Source: an uncultured bacterium (GTDB taxonomy: Bacteria > Bacillota > Clostridia > UBA1381). From it: DNA of 63,799 nucleotides. The stretch is taken from positions 1-63,799 of the forward strand of contig CAJMRL010000013.1 in assembly GCA_905215805.1 (NCBI GenBank), given 5' to 3'. Position numbers and translations under genes: made by a program. The notes under the pieces were generated by a model that saw nothing but the letters and a program-made list of their open reading frames with translations, was not told the DNA's origin and ran no database searches. Shown piece by piece: positions 16,920 through 26,170 of the stretch (its first letter is position 1; every line of letters starts with the position of its first letter).

Positions 16920-19900
16920 ATGTTAGAATTTAACAGTTTTGAAGCAATAAAAATAGGCTTGGCTTCTCCGGAGACCATTTTGAGCTGGTCGCACGGAGAG
17001 GTTACAAAGCCGGAAACTATCAACTACCGCACGCTTAAGCCCGAAAAGGACGGTCTTTTCTGTGAAAAGATATTCGGACCTACAAAGGACTGGGAATGCC
17101 ACTGCGGTAAATACAAGAAGATAAGATATAAGGGCGTTGTCTGCGACCGATGCGGAGTTGAGGTCACAAAGTCGAAGGTAAGAAGAGAGAGAATGGGACA
17201 TATCTCTCTCGCGACGCCGGTATCGCATATATGGTACTTTAAGGGCGTTCCTTCGTCACTGGGACTTATACTCGACATATCGCCCAGACAGCTTGAAAAG
17301 GTGCTCTACTTTGCATCATATATTGTAACCGATCCGGGTGAAACAGAGCTTGAGGAAAATCAGATTCTTTCCGAAAGAGAATTCCATGAGGCTCAGGAAA
17401 AATACGGCGGCAAGTTCAAGGCAGGAATGGGCGCAGAGTCCATAAAAGAGCTGCTTGAAAGAATCGACCTCGAAAAGCTCTCAAAGGAGCTTAAGGAAGA
17501 GCTTGAGACCGTTCAGGGTCAAAAGAAGGGCAGAATAATAAAAAGACTTGAAATCGTAGAGGCGTTCAGACTTTCACATAACCGTCCGGAATGGATGATA
17601 CTGACAGTCGTTCCGATAATTCCGCCGGATCTGCGTCCGATGGTACAGCTCGACGGAGGACGTTTCGCGACCTCTGACCTTAATGACCTTTACAGAAGAG
17701 TCATAAACAGAAACAACAGATTAAGACGTCTCCAGGAGCTTAATGCACCGGATATTATTATAAGAAACGAAAAGAGAATGCTTCAGGAAGCAGTCGATGC
17801 TCTCATCAACAACGGCAGACGCGGAAGAACCGTTACAGGTCCTGGAAACAGACCGCTCAAGTCACTTTCCGACTTGTTAAAGGGTAAGCAGGGACGTTTC
17901 AGACAGAATCTTCTCGGTAAGCGTGTTGACTATTCGGGACGTTCGGTTATCGTTGTAGGACCGGAAATGAAGATATATCAGTGCGGCGTGCCGAAGGAAA
18001 TGGCTATAGAGCTGTTCAAGCCGTTTGTTATGAAGGAGCTTGTTTCAAGAGGTTTGGCTCCTAATATAAAGAGCGCAAAGCGCAAGGTCGAAAGAGCCGT
18101 TCCGGAGGTATGGGATGTGCTCGAGGATGTTATAAAGGATCATCCTGTTTTGCTTAACCGTGCCCCCACGCTTCACCGTCTCGGTATTCAGGCGTTTGAG
18201 CCGCGATTGGTCGAGGGTCATGCCTTAAAGCTTCACCCGCTCGTTTGTACGGCATACAATGCGGACTTTGACGGTGACCAGATGGCTATTCACGTACCGC
18301 TTTCACCGGAGGCACAGTCCGAAGCAAGATTCCTTATGCTCAGTGCAAACAATCTCCTGAAGCCGCAGGACGGACATCCGGTTACTGTTCCTACTCAGGA
18401 TATGATACTTGGTTCGTATTATCTGACTCTTACAAAGGAGCATTACGACTGGATAGCTGACGAGATATGTAATGACGAGGCAAAGCTCGAGTATATGAAG
18501 GGCATCATTCTTAATGACAAGGATAACGACAAGCTTGAAATATATGACGAGGATGAGCCGATAAAGAGCTTCAGCTCGATAAAAGAGGCAATGAAGTATG
18601 CAAAGGGTCTGGACAACGTAAAGAAGAATGAGACTCTTATAAGAGTCAATCCTGTTACGATAGCTTTTCCGGAGGGAACAGTTCAGATATCTGTTAAAAA
18701 GCTTATGTCTGTGGCAAAGAGTCTTATTATAAAGAAGTATCTTTCCGATAACGAGGCTGAGCTTGCATATACAAACAAGAGCTGTACGCTCCATGAGAAA
18801 ATATTGGTACAGCGCAGCGCTGTTGTTGACGGAGTTAAAAAGACAAAGCTCGTTGAAACGACAGTCGGAAGAATCATATTTAACCATAATATACCGCAGG
18901 ATCTGGGATATGTGGACAGAACGAATCCAGAAACAATGTTCAATTACGAGGTTGACTTCATCGTAGGAAAGAAGCAGCTCGGAAAGATCATAGACAGATG
19001 TATAAGAGTTCACGGCACATCTATTACAGCAGATATGCTCGATAAGATAAAGGCTACGGGATATAAGTATTCCACACTTTCGGCAATTACCGTTGCCGTT
19101 TCGGATATCGAGGTACCGGCTCAGAAGAAGGATATCCTCGCCGAGGCAGAAAAGGAAGTCGAAAATATCACGAATCAGTACCGTTTCGGTTTATTGACGA
19201 ACGAAGAGCGTTATGAGCAGGTCATAAAGATATGGGCGGCAGCTTCCGAAAAGGTAACAGCTGCCATGCTTGACCATCTCGGTGAATTCAATCCTATCTA
19301 CATGATGGCGGATTCCGGTGCGAGAGGTTCCACAAACCAGATACGTCAGCTGGCTGCAATGCGCGGACTTATGGCGGATACACAGGGCCGAACAGTCGAA
19401 ATTCCTATTCGTGCTAACTTCCGTGAGGGTCTTAACGTACTTGAGTACTTCGTATCCTCGCACGGCGCAAGAAAGGGTCTTACAGATACGGCTCTGAGAA
19501 CTGCCGACTCGGGTTATCTTACAAGACGTCTGGTAGACGTTTCACAGGACGTTATAGTTAGAGAGATAGACTGCGGAACAAGCGAAGGCGAATGGGTAAC
19601 GGAGATAACGGAAGGCAAGGAAAGCATCGAGCCATTGGTTGACCGTATAAGCGGACGAGTGCTTATGGAGGATGTTGTAGATCTGGAGACCGGTGAGGTA
19701 ATCGTTGCGGTAAAGGACGACTCGTCAAATCCGGGCATAAACATTATTTCCGATATTGACGCCGAAAGAATCGTTTCAAGAGGCATAAAGAAGGTAAAGA
19801 TAAGAAACGTACTGAACTGTCATTCAAAGGTCGGAGTATGTGCTAAGTGCTACGGCAGAAACCTTGCTACAGGCAACCTTGTAAATGTCGGTGAAGCTGT

Positions 19901-20747
19901 TGGAATCATAGCCGCTCAGTCCATAGGCGAGCCGGGTACGCAGCTTACGATGAGAACCTTCCATGCCGGCGGCGTTGCGGCGGGAAGCGATATTACACAG
20001 GGTCTTCCGCGTATCGAGGAGCTTTTCGAGGCAAGACGTCCTAAGGGTCTTGCTATAATCTCTGAAATTGCAGGACGTGTAACCGTCAGCGATACAAAGA
20101 GAAAGAGAGAGGTCATTGTTACCGATGATTCGACAGCCGAATCAAGGACTTATGTTATACCTTACGGCTCAAGCATAAAGGTCCATGACGGCGATGTTAT
20201 AGAAAAGGGAGCCGAGCTTACGGCAGGTTCGGTAAACCCGAATGATATTTTGAGAATCAACGGTCCGGGTGCGGTACAGAAGTATATCACACGTGAGGTA
20301 CAGAAGACATACCGTATGCAGGGTGTTGACATCAACGACAAGCACGTTGAGGTAATAACAAGACAGATGCTCAGAAAAGTAAGAGTAGAGGATGCGGGAG
20401 ATACAAATCTTCTTATCGGCTCTCTTATAGATAAGTTTGAGCTTGAAGAGGCTAACGAGCGTGTGCGTGAAGAGGGCAAGGTCAACTTCGCTTCATCATC
20501 ACCGGTGCTTTTGGGTATCACAAAGGCGTCGCTTGCAACCGATTCGTTCATGTCGGCGGCTTCGTTCCAGGAAACAACGAAGGTTCTTACCGATGCCGCT
20601 ATCAAAGGAAAAATCGATCCGCTTCAGGGTCTTAAGGAGAATGTTATTATCGGTAAGCTTATTCCGGCAGGTACCGGCATGAGCATGTACAAGGATATCA
20701 ACATTACCATTAACGGAGAAGAGATCGACGAAAGTAAGATAGATTGA
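16920..20747 (+). CDS. rpoC: DNA-directed RNA polymerase subunit beta'
   Basis: A 1275-aa beta' subunit. The N-terminal zinc site is CHCGKYKK...CDRCG, the catalytic Mg site is YNADFDGDQMA near residue 448, and the second zinc site is CGT plus CHSKVGVCAKCYG near residue 965. The bridge helix and trigger loop region (GLMADTQGR, EGLNVLEYF) is intact. The ATG follows GGAGGTTTTTAG. It is co-transcribed with rpoB and ends at a strong terminator, so rpsL-rpsG-fusA do not follow it here. Confidence 0.99.
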   Translation: MLEFNSFEAIKIGLASPETILSWSHGEVTKPETINYRTLKPEKDGLFCEKIFGPTKDWECHCGKYKKIRYKGVVCDRCGVEVTKSKVRRERMGHISLATPVSHIWYFKGVPSSLGLILDISPRQLEKVLYFASYIVTDPGETELEENQILSEREFHEAQEKYGGKFKAGMGAESIKELLERIDLEKLSKELKEELETVQGQKKGRIIKRLEIVEAFRLSHNRPEWMILTVVPIIPPDLRPMVQLDGGRFATSDLNDLYRRVINRNNRLRRLQELNAPDIIIRNEKRMLQEAVDALINNGRRGRTVTGPGNRPLKSLSDLLKGKQGRFRQNLLGKRVDYSGRSVIVVGPEMKIYQCGVPKEMAIELFKPFVMKELVSRGLAPNIKSAKRKVERAVPEVWDVLEDVIKDHPVLLNRAPTLHRLGIQAFEPRLVEGHALKLHPLVCTAYNADFDGDQMAIHVPLSPEAQSEARFLMLSANNLLKPQDGHPVTVPTQDMILGSYYLTLTKEHYDWIADEICNDEAKLEYMKGIILNDKDNDKLEIYDEDEPIKSFSSIKEAMKYAKGLDNVKKNETLIRVNPVTIAFPEGTVQISVKKLMSVAKSLIIKKYLSDNEAELAYTNKSCTLHEKILVQRSAVVDGVKKTKLVETTVGRIIFNHNIPQDLGYVDRTNPETMFNYEVDFIVGKKQLGKIIDRCIRVHGTSITADMLDKIKATGYKYSTLSAITVAVSDIEVPAQKKDILAEAEKEVENITNQYRFGLLTNEERYEQVIKIWAAASEKVTAAMLDHLGEFNPIYMMADSGARGSTNQIRQLAAMRGLMADTQGRTVEIPIRANFREGLNVLEYFVSSHGARKGLTDTALRTADSGYLTRRLVDVSQDVIVREIDCGTSEGEWVTEITEGKESIEPLVDRISGRVLMEDVVDLETGEVIVAVKDDSSNPGINIISDIDAERIVSRGIKKVKIRNVLNCHSKVGVCAKCYGRNLATGNLVNVGEAVGIIAAQSIGEPGTQLTMRTFHAGGVAAGSDITQGLPRIEELFEARRPKGLAIISEIAGRVTVSDTKRKREVIVTDDSTAESRTYVIPYGSSIKVHDGDVIEKGAELTAGSVNPNDILRINGPGAVQKYITREVQKTYRMQGVDINDKHVEVITRQMLRKVRVEDAGDTNLLIGSLIDKFELEEANERVREEGKVNFASSSPVLLGITKASLATDSFMSAASFQETTKVLTDAAIKGKIDPLQGLKENVIIGKLIPAGTGMSMYKDINITINGEEIDESKID

Positions 20748-20748
20748 T

Positions 20749-20775
20749 AAAAGGCGGGCATTGCCCGCCTTTTAT
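20749..20775 (+). terminator. terminator of rpoBC
   Basis: AAAAGGCGGGCA (20749-20760) pairs with TGCCCGCCTTTT (20762-20773). T- and A-tracts on both sides make it usable for the toxin gene ending at 20772 too. Confidence 0.95.
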
Positions 20776-21038
20776 TTGTATATATCACTTCTGTGTCCTA
20801 TGTTTAAAATAAGAATTGTTATTATATTATCCTCAATCTCCGCAAGCAGACGATAATCACCAACATGGTAACGCCATTGTCCGCTTCTGTTTGCGGTCAA
20901 GCCCTTCCCGTGCAACCGTGGATTTTCACAATTTTCGAGATTTTTTCGAACCCATCCTAAAATCAATGCTGAAGTGCTGCGGTCTAATTTTTTTAAATCC
21001 TTCATCGCCCTTTTTGTAAACTGTACCTTATATTTCAT
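20772..21038 (-). CDS. RelE/ParE-family toxin
   Basis: An 88-aa basic protein of the RelE/ParE superfamily (YKVQFTKRAMKDLKKL at the N-terminus, then GQWRYHVGDYRLLAEI and a C-terminal beta strand). Members are ribosome-dependent mRNA interferases or gyrase poisons; the sequence alone does not decide which. Its ATG overlaps the antitoxin stop in ATGA, the usual coupling of these operons. The conserved Arg residues expected in the strand YRLLAEIED are present, so the toxin looks intact. Confidence 0.9.
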   Translation of the reverse strand: MKYKVQFTKRAMKDLKKLDRSTSALILGWVRKNLENCENPRLHGKGLTANRSGQWRYHVGDYRLLAEIEDNIITILILNIGHRSDIYK

Positions 21039-21256
21039 TTTAATCCGAGTTCCTTTTCTACTTCATCAAGTGAATATGTTACAGGGTCATTTTTATATTC
21101 TTCCAAAGCTTTATTGAACATTTCCAAATCATATTCATTTTCAATCCGCTCCATAACTGTTTGACGGATAAGATCCGATACAGAAAGTTTATTAAGCTCC
21201 GCATACTTTTTTATAAGTATGGCATCTTCATTACTTAATCTTAAAGATATAGTCAT
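21035..21256 (-). CDS. ribbon-helix-helix antitoxin (RelB/DUF6290-like)
   Basis: A 73-aa antitoxin. Residues 1-45 are a ribbon-helix-helix DNA-binding domain (TISLRLSNEDAILIKKYAELN then SVSDLIRQ), and the acidic C-terminus (YSLDEVEKELG) would wrap the toxin. It is the first gene of the pair, with GGGAGG before the ATG. Two copies of TGTATTACA overlap the -10 box, the expected place for autorepression. Confidence 0.9.
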   Translation of the reverse strand: MTISLRLSNEDAILIKKYAELNKLSVSDLIRQTVMERIENEYDLEMFNKALEEYKNDPVTYSLDEVEKELGLK

Positions 21257-21273
21257 TTATAACACTCCCTCCC

Positions 21274-21310
21274 TGTATTACATTGTATTACAAAAAATCT
21301 TATTTGTCAA
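21274..21310 (-). promoter_or_regulatory. promoter and operator of the first toxin-antitoxin pair
   Basis: TTGACA (21310-21305) and TACAAT (21287-21282) on the minus strand, 17 nt apart. TGTATTACA occurs at 21274-21282 and 21284-21292, 10 bp apart, flanking and overlapping the -10. Confidence 0.75.
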
Positions 21311-21360
21311 TAGTATATGTGGATTTTATAGAATTATTTTTTTATATTTTTTTGCAAAAA

Positions 21361-21396
21361 AAATAAAGGAACCGATTTTTATCGGCCCCTTTATTT
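21361..21396. terminator. terminator of the AbrB-like gene
   Basis: A 16-bp stem (21361-21376 with 21381-21396, one mismatch) around a TTTT loop, with A and T tracts on both sides. Confidence 0.85.
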
Positions 21397-21648
21397 TTAA
21401 TCTTGTATAAGCTCGCCTATCTTTGCAGCGCATTCAGGGCAGATGTTCTTGCCCTTATAATTCATAACATTGCTTGCATCGCCGCAGAAAATACATGCCG
21501 GCTCATATTTCTTAAGAATAATCTTATCATCTTCAGTATAAATCTCAAGAGCATCACGCTGCTCTATATTAAACTGGCGTCTAAGTTCTATCGGAAGCAC
21601 TATTCTACCCAGGTCATCCATTTTTCTTACCATGCCAATCGATTTCAT
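21397..21648 (-). CDS. AbrB/SpoVT-family transcription regulator with zinc ribbon
   Basis: An 83-aa protein. Residues 1-47 are an AbrB-type swapped-hairpin DNA-binding domain (GMVRKMDDLGRIVLPIELRRQFNI), and the C-terminus has two CxxC pairs (CIFCG and CPEC) forming a small zinc ribbon. In Bacillus, AbrB and Abh are transition-state regulators; this architecture is common in Clostridia and is probably a global regulator of stationary-phase genes. It has its own strong promoter, in which TGTATACA lies between the hexamers as a possible self-regulation site. It is not paired with a toxin. Confidence 0.88.
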   Translation of the reverse strand: MKSIGMVRKMDDLGRIVLPIELRRQFNIEQRDALEIYTEDDKIILKKYEPACIFCGDASNVMNYKGKNICPECAAKIGELIQD

Positions 21649-21686
21649 ATCGAATCTCTCCTATCCTTAAATTTTATTGTAAATAC

Positions 21687-21715
21687 ATTATAACATTGTA
21701 TACATAAAATGTCAA
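21687..21715 (-). promoter_or_regulatory. promoter of the AbrB-like gene
   Basis: TTGACA (21715-21710) and TATAAT (21692-21687) on the minus strand, perfect hexamers with 17-nt spacing. Confidence 0.8.
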
Positions 21716-21763
21716 TAGGAAAAACGGATTTTCTTGGGGAAAAATGTAAATAAATTGTGAATT

Positions 21764-22750
21764 TTATAAACAAAGCACACATCTTAGCATAACTGCATTT
21801 AATTTGACAGATTTTTGAAGCATATTCTTAGACTCGATAAGCTTCTCCACCGCACTCATACATCTCTTGGTATCAATTTCACTGCACATGCCGCGCAGTA
21901 CATCCGCTTTATCGGAATTTATTATTTTATCGGCAGCTCCGCAGTGTATAGCGGTAATATCGCGTATATACGAAATCCATATATCTATTATTTCATTGAT
22001 ACGTTCCGCATTCTTTACCGCGAAATCCGAAACCTCAAATGCGCATGAGCTTTTCCCCGAAATAAGCTTCGGCAGATACTCCAGAGCCTGTGTGCGTATA
22101 TTCTCAAAATCCTTGTCGGCTATCATTTTATCAGCTTCGCCGGGTATACCGCCGCTGTTTCGCACCAAAAAATCCAGCCTGTCCGTTTCATGAGGGTATT
22201 GGCTTTTTATATATTCTCTGATTTTTTCGGAGCTTACCGGAGTAAAGGAAATGACCTCCGCACGCGAAACCACAGTCGGCAAAAGATTCTGCACCGACGG
22301 TACTATTATTATAAAAACCACATATTCCGGCGGCTCCTCAAGCGTTTTTAAAAGCGTGTTCTGAGCCTCAGCAGTCATATTTTCCCCATCGGGAATAATG
22401 TATATTTTCCGCTTTGAATTGAAAGGCTTTATATAGGTACTGCTTACCGCTTTTCTTGCGGATTCCGCTCCGATGGATTTTTTCGGTTTTCCGTCCGCCC
22501 CCTTGTCATGCTCGACGGTTATTATATCCGGATTTGTACCGGCGCGCGCCTCTATGCATGAACGGCACTCGCCGCAGGGAGCGCTTTTGGAATGCTCGCA
22601 TACGAGTGCGTTTGCAAACAGCCTTGCCGCTTCATGGCGGTACATTCCCGCAGGTCCCTCGAAAATATAAGCATGTGAGCTTGTGCCTTTATGCACGCTC
22701 GATATCAGCGTGTTTATGATTTTATCATGAAAGACTGTATAGCCGTACAT
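21764..22750 (-). CDS. holB: DNA polymerase III subunit delta'
   Basis: A 328-aa clamp-loader subunit. The zinc-binding CGECRSC near residue 59 and the sensor-like ENMTAEAQNTLLKTLEEPP near residue 124 mark it as HolB/DnaX-like; the P-loop position reads GPAGMYRHEAA, lacking the GK pair, which is expected because delta' does not need to hydrolyse ATP. AGGAGG precedes the ATG by four bases. It is transcribed alone and divergently from spmA. Confidence 0.92.
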   Translation of the reverse strand: MYGYTVFHDKIINTLISSVHKGTSSHAYIFEGPAGMYRHEAARLFANALVCEHSKSAPCGECRSCIEARAGTNPDIITVEHDKGADGKPKKSIGAESARKAVSSTYIKPFNSKRKIYIIPDGENMTAEAQNTLLKTLEEPPEYVVFIIIVPSVQNLLPTVVSRAEVISFTPVSSEKIREYIKSQYPHETDRLDFLVRNSGGIPGEADKMIADKDFENIRTQALEYLPKLISGKSSCAFEVSDFAVKNAERINEIIDIWISYIRDITAIHCGAADKIINSDKADVLRGMCSEIDTKRCMSAVEKLIESKNMLQKSVKLNAVMLRCVLCL

Positions 22751-22843
22751 ATTTCCTCCTAATGTATTGTTTCTTATGTAATATTATATCACATTTCTTT
22801 ATATAAATAAAGTATAAATACAGATTTTTTGGGAGGTATACGT

Positions 22844-23416
22844 ATGAATTACATATGGAGCGCTATGCTTATAGCTTCTGTGGTATGTGCAGCGGTCAGC
22901 GGACGTCTTGACGAAACGGCTGCCGCCGCCTTTGAGGGAGCGGCGGAGTCGGTCAAGGTACTGCTTTCGTTCGCGGGGATAATGTGTTTTTGGACAGGAA
23001 TATTAAGGGTTGCCGAAAAAGCGGGGGTATGCACTGTTATAGAAAAGCTGCTCTCACCTGTCATACGCCTTCTTTTTCCAAAGGCGGGCAGCGGCGCAAA
23101 ACGCTTTATAGCAATGAATATGAGTGCGAACCTGCTCGGTATGGGTAATGCCGCCACTCCCATGGGAATACACGCAATGGAGGAGCTTGACCGGGAAAAT
23201 CCTCACCCGCTTTATCCGTCCGCTCCCATGCGTATGCTTGCGGCCGTAAACACTTCCTCCATACAGCTTATTCCCACGACCGTTATAGCTCTGCGTGCGG
23301 CGGCGGGCTCGGCAGCTCCGGCCGAGATAATGCTTCCCATCTGGACGGCTTCACTTTTCGGGCTTTTTGCGGCGGTCATATCCACAAAAATAGTATGCGG
23401 GGTAAAACGCCTGTGA
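22844..23416 (+). CDS. spmA: spore maturation protein A
   Basis: A 190-aa membrane protein with about five hydrophobic segments and the nucleoside-transporter-like Gate signature (ANLLGMGNAATPMGIHAMEEL). SpmA and SpmB are needed for normal spore-core dehydration and heat resistance. GGGAGGT at 22831-22837 selects the ATG at 22844; the TTG at 22829 precedes the ribosome site. It overlaps spmB. Confidence 0.92.
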   Translation: MNYIWSAMLIASVVCAAVSGRLDETAAAAFEGAAESVKVLLSFAGIMCFWTGILRVAEKAGVCTVIEKLLSPVIRLLFPKAGSGAKRFIAMNMSANLLGMGNAATPMGIHAMEELDRENPHPLYPSAPMRMLAAVNTSSIQLIPTTVIALRAAAGSAAPAEIMLPIWTASLFGLFAAVISTKIVCGVKRL

Positions 23417-23919
23417 ATTTTGCGGCGGTTGTTATAATAGCGGCAGTCGTATTCATAGGACTGCTCCGAAAAACGGCGGTATATGATGAATTTATAGAGG
23501 GTGCGCGCTCCGGCATGAAAATCACCGCCGGGATATTTCCGGCTCTTGCGGCAATTATGACCGCTGCGGCAATGCTCAGGGCTTCGGGGCTTATTGATAT
23601 AATATGCTCAATCATTGCGCCTGTTACAAATATGCTCGGTATCCCTCCGGAGGCCGTGCCGCTCGCACTTTTAAGACCGGTATCCGGAAGCGGCTCGCTC
23701 GGGCTGTTGAGCGATGCTTTGAACACCTACGGCGCCGACAGCTATATCGGAAGATTCTCCTCGATAATTATGGGTTCAACGGAAACCACATTCTATTGTC
23801 TGTGCGTATATTTTTCAAAAACAAGAGTTAAATTTACCGCCTCCGTTGCGGCATGCGCTCTTATAGGTGATGCGGCAGGGATAGCCGCGGCGGCTTTTAT
23901 CATGCGGCTTTGGGGATAA
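23395..23919 (+). CDS. spmB: spore maturation protein B
   Basis: A 174-aa membrane protein, also of the Gate fold (PVSGSGSLGLLSDALNTYG and GSTETTFYCLCVYF), and the partner of SpmA. The ATG at 23395 overlaps spmA by 22 nt; a GTG at 23413 inside the spmA stop (GTGA) is an alternative that would give a conventional overlap and a start directly before the first membrane segment. Both genes together show that the host makes endospores. Confidence 0.92.
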   Translation: MRGKTPVNFAAVVIIAAVVFIGLLRKTAVYDEFIEGARSGMKITAGIFPALAAIMTAAAMLRASGLIDIICSIIAPVTNMLGIPPEAVPLALLRPVSGSGSLGLLSDALNTYGADSYIGRFSSIIMGSTETTFYCLCVYFSKTRVKFTASVAACALIGDAAGIAAAAFIMRLWG

Positions 23920-24006
23920 GATGCAGACAGTTTTGTAACAGTGAGTTAAAAATGTTAAATTAATATATAAAATCGGTAAAATTTTAACAAAAATATAAAA
24001 ATACTA

Positions 24007-24035
24007 TTGCAAATTTCACGTTTTTAAGATACAAT
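24007..24035 (+). promoter_or_regulatory. promoter of pgk-tpiA-gpmI
   Basis: TTGCAA (24007-24012) and TACAAT (24030-24035), 17 nt apart. Confidence 0.7.
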
Positions 24036-24092
24036 ATAAGTACATAGATGCGGAATATCCGCAGGAATTTATGAATAAAGGAGAAATTAAAA

Positions 24093-25277
24093 ATGTACAA
24101 CAAATTGACTGTTGAAGACGTTGAAGTTAAAGGCAAAAGAGTGCTTGTAAGATGCGATTTTAATGTTCCGCTCGACGAGAACGGAAACATTACCGATGAT
24201 ACAAGAATCGTGGGCGCAATGCCTACTATCGAGTATCTTGTAAACAACGGCGCAAAGGTTATCCTCTGCTCGCATATGGGTAAGCCGAAGGGTGAGCCGG
24301 TGCCTTCGCTTTCACTTGCTCCGGTTGCAAAGAGCCTTTCCGAAAAGCTCGGCAAGGAGGTTGTTTTTGCAGCTGACGATAATGTTGTAGGCGATAACGC
24401 AAAGGCTGCTGTTGCGGCTATGAATGACGGCGATGTTGTTCTTCTCCAGAATACACGCTACAGAAAAGAAGAGACAAAGAATGTTGACGAGTTCTCACAG
24501 GAGCTTGCATCACTTGCCGATCTGTTTGTAAACGACGCTTTCGGTACAGCTCACAGAGCACACTGCTCAAACGTAGGCGTTACAAAGTATATTCAGCCGG
24601 CTGTTGCAGGATATCTTATCGAAAAGGAAATAAACTACCTCGGCAATGCTGTTAATTCACCGGTAAGACCGCTTGTCGCAATTTTGGGCGGTTCAAAGGT
24701 TTCTTCAAAGATCTCCGTTATAGAGAACCTCTTGAAGAAGGTCGACAAGCTTATCATCGGCGGCGGTATGGCGTATACCTTCTTTGCCGCTCAGGGTCAC
24801 AGCACAGGCACATCGCTTCTTGAGCCGGACTATATAGACTACGCTAAAAAGATGCTCGATGAAGCAGGAGATAAGATAGTTCTTCCGGTCGACACTGTTA
24901 TCACAGAGAAGTTCGACAATGATGCTCCTTCAAAGCTTGCTCACGGTGAGATCCCTGACGGCTGGATGGGTCTTGATATAGGTCCGGATTCGATAGAGCT
25001 GTTCAAGAAGGTTCTTGCTGACGCTAAGACTGTTGTCTGGAACGGTCCTATGGGCGTATTTGAGATGCCTAACTTTGCAAAGGGCACAAATGAGATTGCG
25101 GCTATGCTCGCTGACCTTGACGCTACTACAATTATCGGCGGCGGCGACAGTGTTGCGGCTGTAAATCAGGCAGGTCTCGGTGACAAGATGAGCCATATTT
25201 CAACAGGCGGCGGCGCTTCGATGGAATTCCTCGAGGGTAAGGAGCTTCCGGGTATCGTTGCTCTTACAGACAAATAA
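24093..25277 (+). CDS. pgk: phosphoglycerate kinase
   Basis: A 394-aa glycolytic kinase that makes ATP from 1,3-bisphosphoglycerate. RCDFNVPLDENGNITDD is the N-terminal substrate site, and the C-terminal nucleotide domain shows GGSKVSSKI and GGGDSVAAVNQ. Complete and colinear with the family. It is followed by tpiA after 31 nt; strong GAGAAA ribosome site. Codon choice (GCT, GGC, AAG) looks adapted for high expression compared with the neighbouring genes. Confidence 0.98.
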   Translation: MYNKLTVEDVEVKGKRVLVRCDFNVPLDENGNITDDTRIVGAMPTIEYLVNNGAKVILCSHMGKPKGEPVPSLSLAPVAKSLSEKLGKEVVFAADDNVVGDNAKAAVAAMNDGDVVLLQNTRYRKEETKNVDEFSQELASLADLFVNDAFGTAHRAHCSNVGVTKYIQPAVAGYLIEKEINYLGNAVNSPVRPLVAILGGSKVSSKISVIENLLKKVDKLIIGGGMAYTFFAAQGHSTGTSLLEPDYIDYAKKMLDEAGDKIVLPVDTVITEKFDNDAPSKLAHGEIPDGWMGLDIGPDSIELFKKVLADAKTVVWNGPMGVFEMPNFAKGTNEIAAMLADLDATTIIGGGDSVAAVNQAGLGDKMSHISTGGGASMEFLEGKELPGIVALTDK

Positions 25278-25308
25278 TCAAAAACATCGAGAGAAGAGGT
25301 AGATTAAC

Positions 25309-26061
25309 ATGGGCAAATATATAATTGCGGGAAACTGGAAAATGAATAAGCTTCCTTCGGAAACATATGATTATGTCAAGGAGGTCGTAAAGTCTACTGA
25401 AGGCGCTGAGTGCGAGGTCGTATGCTGCACTCCGTATGTGTGTCTTGCTCCGGCTGTTGAGGCTGCCAAGGGAACACATGTTAAGATAGGCGCTGAAAAT
25501 CTTCACTATGAGGACAAGGGCGCTTTCACAGGTGAGGTAAGCGCTGACATGCTCGTTGACCTGGGCGTTCAGTACGTTATAATGGGTCACAGCGAAAGAC
25601 GCGAATACAATAATGAAACCGATGAAACAGTAAACCTGAAGGCTAAGAAGGCTCTTTCAAAGGGACTTATTCCTATCATCTGCTGCGGCGAAAGCCTTGA
25701 GCAGCGCGAGGCAGGCATCACAATGGATTGGATCGCTATCCAGATAAAGAAAGCTCTTGCCGGAATAAGTGCTGAGGACGTAAAGAAGATCGTTATAGCT
25801 TATGAGCCGATATGGGCTATCGGAACCGGAAAGACTGCTACAGATGATCAGGCTGAAGAGGTATGCGCTTCGATAAGAGAGCTTATCGCAAAGCTTTATG
25901 ATGAGGAAACTGCCAAGGCTGTTACTATCCAGTACGGCGGAAGCATGAACGCTAAAAATTGCGAGGGTCTTTTGGCAAAGCCGAATATAGATGGAGGTCT
26001 TATAGGCGGCGCGTCGCTTAAGGCTGAGGATTTCGCGGTTATAGTAAAGGCTGCTAAATAA
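25309..26061 (+). CDS. tpiA: triosephosphate isomerase
   Basis: A 250-aa TIM barrel. Catalytic Lys is in GNWKMNK (residue 12), His in MGHSERR, and Glu in AYEPIWAIGTG, all present. It interconverts dihydroxyacetone phosphate and glyceraldehyde-3-phosphate. Second gene of the glycolytic operon; a strong hairpin separates it from gpmI. Confidence 0.98.
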   Translation: MGKYIIAGNWKMNKLPSETYDYVKEVVKSTEGAECEVVCCTPYVCLAPAVEAAKGTHVKIGAENLHYEDKGAFTGEVSADMLVDLGVQYVIMGHSERREYNNETDETVNLKAKKALSKGLIPIICCGESLEQREAGITMDWIAIQIKKALAGISAEDVKKIVIAYEPIWAIGTGKTATDDQAEEVCASIRELIAKLYDEETAKAVTIQYGGSMNAKNCEGLLAKPNIDGGLIGGASLKAEDFAVIVKAAK

Positions 26062-26076
26062 TTGAATTAATGCTTG

Positions 26077-26108
26077 TGCCCATAAAAATATCCGTATTTT
26101 TATGGGCA
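26077..26108 (+). other. perfect 14-bp hairpin between tpiA and gpmI
   Basis: TGCCCATAAAAATA (26077-26090) pairs perfectly with 26095-26108 around a TCCG loop, which fits the stable UNCG tetraloop class. There is no T-run after it, so it more likely stabilises or processes the mRNA than terminates it. Confidence 0.75.
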
Positions 26109-26170
26109 TATTGGAATGTGGATTTTTAAATAATATCCACAATTTTTGATAAAGATAAGGAGAATAAAAA

